In this document: in pieces, positions 12,631 through 20,583 of the stretch | How the letters are laid out: every line of letters begins with the position of its first letter | Position numbering within the stretch: position 1 is the stretch's first letter | Origin: Polychytrium aggregatum | Lineage: Eukaryota > Chytridiomycota > Chytridiomycetes > Polychytriales | Direction of reading: 5' to 3' | DNA: 64,000 nt | Assembly (NCBI RefSeq): GCF_025602895.1 | Contig: NW_026516216.1 | Coordinates: 434,001-498,000, forward strand | The notes under the pieces: model-generated | Told to the model about the DNA's origin: nothing | Databases searched by the model: none | Seen by the model: only the letters and a program-made list of their open reading frames with translations | Program-made: the position numbers and the translations under genes

Positions 12631-13280
12631 TCCATGTTCGACGATGTGAAGATCCAAGTCGTCAGCAAGAGCCGTCGGTCCAATCCGGTCTGGCTGCAGA
12701 AGGGACTGATCCAAGGATCGGTGCTGAGCCCGCTGATGTTCAGCGTGTTCATCGACGACCTCCCTGGGAAACTCCGGGCAGACGGTGGAACGACCCTAAC
12801 CACCACCCGAGGACGAGCCGTCCAGGTCAACTCACTGTGGTTTGCCGACGATGGGGTGCTCATCTGCCGCCCCAACCAGACCCAGCGCCTCCTCGACATC
12901 TGCGAGGCCCACAGCATCGAGAATCGATACCAGTTCTCGCCCCCGAAGTGCGAGGCGATGTTCACCGAACAGCACCCAGAGAAGGATGCCAAGGTGTACC
13001 TGTACGGCAAGGAGCTGCCAGTCGCCAAGGAGTTCCGGTACCTCGGAGCCATCGTCGACATCAACGGCTTCAGGATGGACCGCCAGATCCAGAACCTCAC
13101 CCACAAGGCTAGAGGTGCCGCCGACAAGCTGGTGAAGCACGGAATGAGCTTGGGTCGATACTCGGCCAAGACGGTGACGAGGGTGTTCAAGACCTTCGTT
13201 CGGCCCATGCTCGAGTATGGACTGACCCTCAAAGTGCTCACGAAGCAGCAAGCCGTGATACTCAGACGAGCACAGATGCA
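12631..13280 (+). mobile_element. LINE reverse-transcriptase fragment, truncated at both ends
   Basis: An open stretch encodes the middle of a LINE RT: the WLQKGLIQGSVLSPL segment, the catalytic FADD box (residues about 70 into the fragment) and the FRYLGAIVD/RPMLEYGL thumb region. It parallels the intact LINE ORF2 at 20584-25236 motif for motif but is clearly diverged from it, so it is another family or an older lineage. The endonuclease, the RT N-terminus and everything after the thumb are missing. Alignment with the intact copy dies out at about 13260. Not functional. Confidence 0.85.
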
Positions 13281-13485
13281 CTATTTGTATATTGGGTGTA
13301 TTGGATGTATTGAATGCCAAATACAACAGCACTCGGCTATTGCTGCTTTATCCGGGCCACTTTGCAAGTCCACTTATTGGTTTCATTGTGTTTGCGATGT
13401 GATGGCGGTGCAGTTTGCTTGTCTGTTTGCATGTTCAATGCTGCCACTTGGTTGTTTGGGAGTGGGACTCGGAGGAAATCGGGGG

Positions 13486-15063
13486 TCACGGCCATTTTCC
13501 GAGGTCCTTGAGGCTGTCGATGGCCCATTGGTAATCCTGGTCGGCGGACTTGCGGTACCAAGAGGCGGCGGTGTCGATGTGCTCGGGAACACCACGGCCA
13601 AGTTGGTAGCATTCACCAAGTGAATATTGTCCGCATCGATTGCCCTGCTCGGCCGACTTGCGATACCACTCGACTGCCTTGGTGTAGTCCTTGGTGACTC
13701 CATATCTAAAATAGTAGCACACACCAACCATCCACTGCCCATACGAGTTGTCTTGCTTGGCCGACTTGCTGAACCACTCGAATGCCTTCTTGAAGTCCTT
13801 CGATACACCCCCATCACTACGGTAGCACTCTCCCATCCACAACTGGCTGTCGCTGTGGCCTTCATTGGCGAGTTGCTCAATGATGCCCGCTGCCTTCTCC
13901 TGGTCTTGGATGGTTCCGAATCCGTTGACAAGACACAAAGCCATCAAGTGTCTGCAGAGCCAGTCACGGTCCGATCCAAGGTGGCAGAGATGGAAGAACT
14001 TGCATGCTGCGGCTGAGTCAGACTTGATGTTGTTCCACATCGATGCAAGACACTCATCTTCCCCCAGCTTGAACGCATCCGATTGGTTGTCGCGGATGAT
14101 CTTGACACCCTTTTGTTTGTCGAGCTGGGTACCACGGCCAAGATAGTGCATCCACCCGACCATGTGCGTGGCGATGGTCTTGATGACTGGGTTGGTGGAC
14201 TGGGTGCTCACTTCCTGCCAGTGGGTGAGGGCATCCACGTCGCTCTGATCGACACCATGGCCGATGAACGAGAACCATCCACGGAGGAAGACAATGTGGA
14301 GTCGGCTGTCTTCGTTGCCCTGGTCTGCAGCCTTGGAATACCACTCGATGGCTGTGTTGTAATCTTGATCGACACCTTCGCCGCTCTCGTAGCAGCGACC
14401 GAGGGCAACTTGAGCCCAAGAGATTCCTTGTTCAGCATGTCTGTGGTACAACTCGACAGCCTTGGTGTGGTCTCGGTTGACTCCGAATCCGTTGCGATAA
14501 CACTGGGCCAAGTAGAAGTGGGCCATTGAATGGTTGGCTTCGGCGGCACTCTCAAGATGGTGGAAGATTTGCTGCTTGGTGGTTTGATGCTCGGACCATT
14601 TAACTCGGCCTTTGTCGAGATCGACTTGGAGGATCCGCGCCAGGAAATACGATGCGGCAGTATTGCCCTGCTCTGCTTGGGAAACGAGCCAGGATCGGTC
14701 GGCTGTGGCTTGATCCTCGCAGTGCAGCGATATGGCGATCTGGTCGCTTGGTGTGAGGCCGATTCGCATCTGTCCATCGGGATTGAATAGCTCCATACTG
14801 TGACACGAACTGTGGAAGTGAGCCACCTTGGAGCTCAGGAGAGGACGGGCTCGTTTGCACACTCGAAGCAGGGTCTTGATGGTGTTGTGATCGAGGGCGA
14901 GTTGGAAGCTGTCGTTGCAGCAGACGATGGTGAAGATGTCTGGGTTGTGTTCGAGTGAGAGTTGGGTGATATCGGGCCACGACGATGCTGTGCTGGCTTC
15001 AGCTTGAATATGATGAGTGGGAGATGACACCGTGTTCGAAGCAGACTCATTCATGTTGGCCAT
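13486..15063 (-). CDS. Sel1-repeat protein with F-box-like N-terminus
   Basis: Single exon, 525 residues, starting at ATG 15063 (a second ATG at 15054 is equally possible). About 150 N-terminal residues without clear motifs resemble the F-box-like leader seen in such proteins (the stretch around TLLRVCKRARPLLSS). From about residue 160 there is a series of Sel1-like 36-residue helical repeats with the signature A-x-x-x-LG-x-x-Y-x-x-G-x-G-V, for example LGRCYESGEGVDQD and LGECYQLGRGVPEH. Family knowledge: Sel1 repeats are protein-interaction solenoids used in ER-associated degradation (Hrd3) and chitin synthase activation (Chs4); no specific role can be assigned here. It is divergent from the related gene at 16348. 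Confidence 0.75.
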   Translation of the reverse strand: MANMNESASNTVSSPTHHIQAEASTASSWPDITQLSLEHNPDIFTIVCCNDSFQLALDHNTIKTLLRVCKRARPLLSSKVAHFHSSCHSMELFNPDGQMRIGLTPSDQIAISLHCEDQATADRSWLVSQAEQGNTAASYFLARILQVDLDKGRVKWSEHQTTKQQIFHHLESAAEANHSMAHFYLAQCYRNGFGVNRDHTKAVELYHRHAEQGISWAQVALGRCYESGEGVDQDYNTAIEWYSKAADQGNEDSRLHIVFLRGWFSFIGHGVDQSDVDALTHWQEVSTQSTNPVIKTIATHMVGWMHYLGRGTQLDKQKGVKIIRDNQSDAFKLGEDECLASMWNNIKSDSAAACKFFHLCHLGSDRDWLCRHLMALCLVNGFGTIQDQEKAAGIIEQLANEGHSDSQLWMGECYRSDGGVSKDFKKAFEWFSKSAKQDNSYGQWMVGVCYYFRYGVTKDYTKAVEWYRKSAEQGNRCGQYSLGECYQLGRGVPEHIDTAASWYRKSADQDYQWAIDSLKDLGKWP

Positions 15064-16347
15064 GTTGACGGAGACAGGAAGGAGGCAAGTGGGAGATGGA
15101 GATGGACAGGAGAGAGGGAAGCAAGTGGCGAAGCAAACCAGACTCTGGCAAGCCAAATCCTGGCCATCGAATGCACACACACACAAGCCTGGCTCGATCC
15201 GTTGGTTTGCTGGCTGGACGCGCTGTAACTCGCATTCTTGTCTGCCAAAATCAGATTCACCTGACACACGACACTCACATCTTGGCCATGTACATGACCG
15301 TGCACATCCCCGATCCCTCAAATATTCTCATACCCTTGCATCCCAGAGCACACCTGAACCAATGTCAGCTCGTTGATCGGACGAGAGGGAATCCAGAGGT
15401 CGTGTCCAAGATCACTTGTGCGTGGCCCCACCAGAGTGGTATGGTTTTGGGATGACAGTGGGAGGGGGAGTAATATGTCAGATCAGGAACGACAAGCGTG
15501 AGAAGGATGTGGTCGAGTGACGAGCAGAGTCGTGACTCAACTGGGAGGAAGTGGAGCACTGGATGAAAATGGAAATGGAGGGTCATCCGTGTCCGAGGAC
15601 ATGGAAGTGAAACTGGGTCGATGGTCGGTGATAGTGAGATGAGAGACCAAGATGAAAGTCAAGTACAAGGGGAGATAGCTTTCCTATTCATAGCAAAGAG
15701 TTGACCAGACTCGGTCATGAAATACAAGTATGGCTGAGATTTGTGTGTGAGTGTGGGAGGGTCGACTTGAGGAACAACAATACTGGCCACATGACAACCA
15801 GTTGCATTGAATGGTCGAGCGGAATTGCGTCGTTCTTTGATGGGATGGAGAGCGCAGATGTTCGTCGGTCTGCGATGCGCGGGAGTGAGAGCGGGTGCAA
15901 GCATGTCAAGTCGAGTACAGGGGAGTCAATGAGGTACATGGTCCGATGGAGAGTAAGTGTGTGTTCACAGATCGCCCAGAACCTCGACTCTTTGGTCAGC
16001 GGTTGCAGGCCGACAGGAACAGGCTGGAATAGGCAAAGAACCTGGTGATCGAGTTGCGCTTCTCTTCCAGGTTGAACTCGGCGCGCGGCACAAACTCGTC
16101 GGCTCTCGTCAGGAGTATCGCAGGATCAAAGATCCAGAATGGGTCATGGAGTCGCTTGGCCATCCCTGTGGGGAGTGCAAATCGGGTCTGCGACGAGCGA
16201 GCGTTGGGGCGGTGGAATGCGTTGATTCATCTTGTTGGCGCTGCGTCTGGAGTTCTGTGTGGATTTTCTGTGCTGGATGAATCAAACAGAAAGGCGCTGG
16301 ACTTTTTCTCTTTCCCCTCCATCTCGCAGACCACATCCAAGCAAGCC
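15064..16347. other. Intergenic region between divergent Sel1-type genes
   Basis: About 1.3 kb. It contains a short CA run near 15173-15184. No coding stretch with family resemblance was seen. A frame continuous with the downstream gene is open from about 16045 but has no ATG before 16348. Confidence 0.4.
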
Positions 16348-18165
16348 ATGCCCAAGCGAGCCAGCACGCAGCCCCCTGCTCCCCGAGGCACCAAGCGTCT
16401 CAAGCGCACGATCTGCTACGTCGATGGGTTCGACTGCTCTGGGGTTTCCATGAGCGATCTCGTGGCCACCCAGCCCAACCTCGACCAACTGGCGGAAATC
16501 GTGAACGCCTGTGTCATGGAAGGAGACCTGCTCTGGATTCTCGAGCCCCGCGATATCATCAGGCTCATGCGGACCTGTCGCTACATGTTCTGCTTCCTGG
16601 CGAGCTTCAAGGCCATCGCCTTTCGCAGATGGATGTCCAAGAACGGGCTCGGGATAATCAGCTCGTCGCTCACAACAGACAGCCTAACCGTCTCGAACCC
16701 CTTCGAGATCGGCCTCTTCGACTATGAGGTCAAGAAGGTATTGACTGATCTATTCCCCAAGAGCCCACCCCTCCACGAAAATGTACGATGGCTCCAAACC
16801 AGAATCCAGAAGCAAGAAACCCCCGAGCTCCGCGTGCTCGCGAGGAGTGTTGCTGCTCGCATCAAGCTGATCAGGTCGAAATCATCCAAAGATCATTTGC
16901 CTGGATTCACCACATACAACATGTCGCAAGCCCTCTTCACAGAGAATCAAGAACTTTCTCAAGGAGGAGACATCTTTGCTTCGCTCGCGATTCTTCACAA
17001 AAACATCGTCGATTCCAGGTTTGCCACAGGCAAAGCGACTCTGATGGAAATCATTCGCTTGATCGAAGACAAGGGAAGCATTATTGCGTCTGACATGCTT
17101 CTGAGGATCAACGTGGATATTGTGAAGTTGCTTCCTGATTTCCACACCACATACATTGGCGCCGATGTCACCGGCGACTTCTACACACATGCTCTCGCCA
17201 TCAAGGACGGCAAGCGTAGCTACACAGCTTCCGATCGGCTGCGACACTACTACTTCTTGCAGCGGGCTGCAACAAATGGCGATTCCAGAGCACTCCTCGA
17301 TCTTGCCCAGATGTTCATGGGCGCTGGTATCAGACAACGCACCACACCCATGCTCGCCGCGGTAACTTCTTTCGACGGCCTCGACCCCTTTGTGGTTTAT
17401 CGCTGCGGGATGTACATCATGAAAAATGAAGTACTGAAAAAAAGAGTTGCAATACGTTTCTTCGAGTCGATTCAACACCCTGACCTTTTGAGACAGCTTG
17501 GAGTCGCATTTTCCAAGCCCCGATACAGGGACCCCAACCCCATCCTCGCACTCTACTGGTTCAAACGAGCTGTTGAATATGGATGCAAAGAATCCGAGAC
17601 GCACATCCAGGAGCTTCAGAGTCATCCAGAGCACTTTGACATCGCCAACTCTCGAAAGGCAGAGAATTGTCTCTTGAATACCAAGTGCATATGTTCAGAG
17701 TCCACATACGATGCTATCCTTCGCATGTTGAACGAAGTCCCCCTTCCACTCCATTTGCGCATTGCGAAATATATCAGAAGTCATGGACATGTCCCTAGGT
17801 CCGAAGCAGAATATCAAATGTGGCTCGAGATCAAGAATTCAAGCAATCTGTCGATCGAGCAACAACAAGAGGGACTCATGCTCCTGGCTCAAGCCACGAA
17901 GAAGGACCCTCAAAAACATGGTGCGGAATTCGAACAAGAGTACAAGGTTGCGATCCAGACGATGGAATCTGAGAAGAGAACCACGAAACCAGATTCGATG
18001 TCGCTGTTCGACATGGGAATGGCACTGTACTCCAAGCCCATTTGCGAACATCGACTGGCGTACATGATGTTCAGGATGGCAGACCGGCTCGGGGATCCCA
18101 GGGCACATGGGATGGTCGAGGTCTGTGAGAGAAAGTGGGATGCAGTGGTTCACGACCTCGTGTGA
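16348..18165 (+). CDS. F-box-like/Sel1-type helical repeat protein
   Basis: Single exon of 605 residues. A basic N-terminus (Pro/Arg/Lys-rich, possible nuclear signal) precedes an F-box-like helix pair around residues 60-95 (ILEPRDIIRLMRTCRYMF). Later segments follow Sel1/TPR-like spacing (for example DSRALLDLAQMFMGAG, PILALYWFKRAVEYGC, LAYMMFRMADRLGDPRAHGM), though less regularly than in the neighbour at 13486-15063. The two share architecture and may be diverged paralogues. Function unknown; an F-box plus repeat layout would suit a substrate adaptor of an SCF ubiquitin ligase, but this is inference. A frame open upstream of the ATG lacks a start codon. Confidence 0.65.
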   Translation: MPKRASTQPPAPRGTKRLKRTICYVDGFDCSGVSMSDLVATQPNLDQLAEIVNACVMEGDLLWILEPRDIIRLMRTCRYMFCFLASFKAIAFRRWMSKNGLGIISSSLTTDSLTVSNPFEIGLFDYEVKKVLTDLFPKSPPLHENVRWLQTRIQKQETPELRVLARSVAARIKLIRSKSSKDHLPGFTTYNMSQALFTENQELSQGGDIFASLAILHKNIVDSRFATGKATLMEIIRLIEDKGSIIASDMLLRINVDIVKLLPDFHTTYIGADVTGDFYTHALAIKDGKRSYTASDRLRHYYFLQRAATNGDSRALLDLAQMFMGAGIRQRTTPMLAAVTSFDGLDPFVVYRCGMYIMKNEVLKKRVAIRFFESIQHPDLLRQLGVAFSKPRYRDPNPILALYWFKRAVEYGCKESETHIQELQSHPEHFDIANSRKAENCLLNTKCICSESTYDAILRMLNEVPLPLHLRIAKYIRSHGHVPRSEAEYQMWLEIKNSSNLSIEQQQEGLMLLAQATKKDPQKHGAEFEQEYKVAIQTMESEKRTTKPDSMSLFDMGMALYSKPICEHRLAYMMFRMADRLGDPRAHGMVEVCERKWDAVVHDLV

Positions 18166-18542
18166 ACCATGCCCTTCTACACCCACCCGTTTCGCCATGG
18201 TTGTTTTTGGTTTGATGGTGGACAGAGTGGCCGCTCCATCCATCACCGAAGGGTTAATTTTATTTTTTGTTCAAAGTCGATCTTCAAATACATCCGCAAG
18301 CCCACTCGAGTGCTCAGAAGCACTGCTTGCAAGTCCACGTGCACCCACCAGCAAACTCAACGCTCGCCTGGAAGAGATATGAGAATACGCGTCAAAATGG
18401 GATGAAATGACATGGTACCCTATGTCGATATCACCTTATCTATCAGACGATGTGTTCATCCGAGCACAGGGAGCAAACTCGGAGGTGCCAGGCCACAGAG
18501 GCGGGTCTTCCAGTGCAGACCACACCCACTTCTCGTCGAGCC

Positions 18543-19700
18543 TCAGAGGTTGATCAGCCTCGGGATGAAGATAATGTCGTAGTTGGAACGGAGCCACTTG
18601 GCTGCCTTGCGATGGAGATCGTCGACCAGGTCTCGAATTCGCTCGTTCAGCCGGCCAATGGCCCGTCACATCAACTTCTTCTTTCTCCGCTGCTTCTTGG
18701 TCAACTTGGCCATCTTGGACTGGACCTTGCCAACACTTCGCTTGAGGTCATTGATCTTGGAGTATCCACTGACATTGGGACTCCAGGCTGTGACCAGCCC
18801 AGAGGTGATAAAGTCGCGCACACCAGGATCGACAGAGACAACCCTGAGATCACCTTGAGGAGCTTGGCTTTCGCTCCTCTTGGGTAATGGCTCGGCGACG
18901 ACAATATACACCTTGTTGGTGCGTGTCTTGATCAGGCGGGTGTCATGGGCCAGGGGGAGAGTGAGTTGCTTGCCTCGCTCGACTCGGTCCTCGGCATTGA
19001 GCTTGAAGGGATTGAGTCTGTTCCAGAAGCTGTCCTCCTTGACGATCTTGCCCCAGTGCTTCTTGAGCAGGACACAGGACTCTTGGCTGACCCGTTTCTT
19101 GCTCGAGAAGTGCATGTCGAATGGACTGGGGTTGTTGCCTTGGGCTTGCTGGGACAGGTATCGGTGCTGGTTCGAGAACCAGTTCTTGACAAAGTCTCGG
19201 ACTGCTTCGTCGATGAAATCAGCAGCGACACCCTTCTGACGGATCCAGTGGTCCTTGTCGTAGCAAGACAGGACACCGACTCGCTGTCTCAGGTGTTCCA
19301 GGAGGACCGTCTTCTTCTTCTTGGGTGGATGGGGTTTCGGTGGCTCTGGAATCAGGATCTCGCCAAGGCGATTCTTCCACTGCTTGGGATACTGCTTCTG
19401 GAGAGCCTTGCGGGCAGCCATGTATGGCTCTCGCTCTCGTTTCCAGACTTGGAGTCGCTCGAGGTCTGCTCGCTGGTGGGATGAACTGACTCTGGCATAG
19501 TAGACGACGATCCTGGTTGTGATGGGCTGGGTGAGGCAGAAGACTCGCTCAATGTCTCGCACATTGTAGAGTCTGTGTCGGTTTTCGTTGGGGCGGATGT
19601 ATCGCACTTTCCCAGCATCGGCCCACTTGGACAGGGTGGATGGGACGAAGCCGAACTGCTTGGTGAGTTTGTGGATGGATATGTATTTTTCATCGCTCAT
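18543..19700 (-). pseudogene. IS607 TnpA-Fanzor (TnpB-like) in-frame chimera, degenerate
   Basis: From ATG 19700 the first about 88 residues are an IS607 transposase N-terminus: a MerR-type winged-helix (YISIHKLTKQFGFVPSTLSK, then HRLYNVRDIERVF) and the start of the serine-recombinase fold with the catalytic-Ser motif YARVSS and a DLER motif. The reading frame then passes directly into Fanzor-type sequence (about 89 onward), with a Lys-rich linker, the TLPLAHD region and the RuvC-I motif VVSVDPGVRDF (Asp about 291). A TGA at 18668-18666 interrupts the frame, but homology continues in the same frame (18665-18546, ELH/DLHRKAAKWL-type helix ending FIPRL) until a second stop at 18545-18543. RuvC-II, the zinc ribbon and RuvC-III are absent. 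Most of the recombinase domain is absent too, so neither enzyme can work. Known: Fanzors are RNA-guided nucleases carried by eukaryotic IS607-like and other transposons, with chytrid examples. Confidence 0.8.
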
Positions 19701-19873
19701 GGCAGACAGGGTTGTTGTCGATGCTGGCCCGTTCTTACCCTTGCCCAAGGAAAAAACAGCCAGAATCAACGCACGTTTTGAACAGGTACTGGCCTGGACG
19801 ACGAGGATATTCTGCCCCAATTCATGGTGGGCTCATCCTCGTCGTTTCCTCTTGAGCGGCAAGTACAACGGCA

Positions 19874-20487
19874 TTTTTTTTTTTTTTGTTTTGATAGTTG
19901 TATATTCAGGAATATTCAACATGCCATCAGTATCGCAGGATACCCGGCAGTGGGTGGCCAAGCTCGCTCATACACCCCTGTTGCGGCCTTCGCCGACTCT
20001 CCAGCCCACACGGCGAGCCATGCGGGTGAACACTCCCTCTAATAACTCCCAGAGGGAGTCGCACGTTTCCAGGTCCCTCTCAGGGATGTCGGGGGTTGGT
20101 TTATCCAAGTCTCCCTCTAGTATCAACTCGAACCCACTCCAGGGTTTGCTGTGCGGTGTTGGGTCTTGACTTGCCCTCAAGGGAGTGTGAGTTTGTCTGT
20201 GGGAGGGGTACTCGGGATTTATCTCGTATCCTGGGGTCTGACCTAGTCCCAAGTCATCGTCGGACTCTGGGATCGGGTCAGTACTTCGTCCTTGGGAGGG
20301 CGTGGGAACCACTCTCGGTTCAGGGCCGGGGACTGGATGTCTATTCGTCTCCCTGGCCCGGTTTCGGTCTCGGTTCGGGAGGGAGTCTTGGTTGCCATCA
20401 GGGGAGTACTCTGAGCCAGACTCTGAGCCAGACTCTGAGGTTCCTCCCCAGTTCGACCCCGAGGCAAGGTCTGAGCTCGGTTCGGGG
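19874..20487 (-). mobile_element. 5'-truncated LINE copy with poly(A)
   Basis: Read on the minus strand, this is the last about 610 bp of the same LINE that occupies 20488-26123: the end of the acidic ORF2 C-terminal extension, its stop at 19970-19968, a short 3' UTR and a 14-nt poly(A) (T-run 19874-19887). It differs from the full copy by a few substitutions and indels (for example GDLDKPTPD versus RDLEKPAPD). Its 5' end abuts the poly(A) of the full copy with no intervening target DNA. Confidence 0.9.
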
Positions 20488-20583
20488 TTTTTTTTTTTTT
20501 TTTTTTTTGATAGTTGTATATTCAAGAATATTCAACATGCCATCAGTATCGCAGGATACCCGGCAGTGGGTGGCCAAGCTCGC

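Noticed and set aside
12396-13241. 281-codon minus-strand frame
   Set aside because: Antisense of the LINE RT fragment.
13486-15321. 611-residue version of the Sel1 protein starting at 15321
   Set aside because: The extra N-terminal part lacks an ATG and reads as untranslated leader; ATG 15063 fits the start of family-like sequence.
18543-19700. A functional or domesticated Fanzor nuclease
   Set aside because: RuvC-II, RuvC-III and the zinc ribbon are missing and two in-frame stops follow RuvC-I, so nuclease activity is not credible; only a DNA-binding role could survive.
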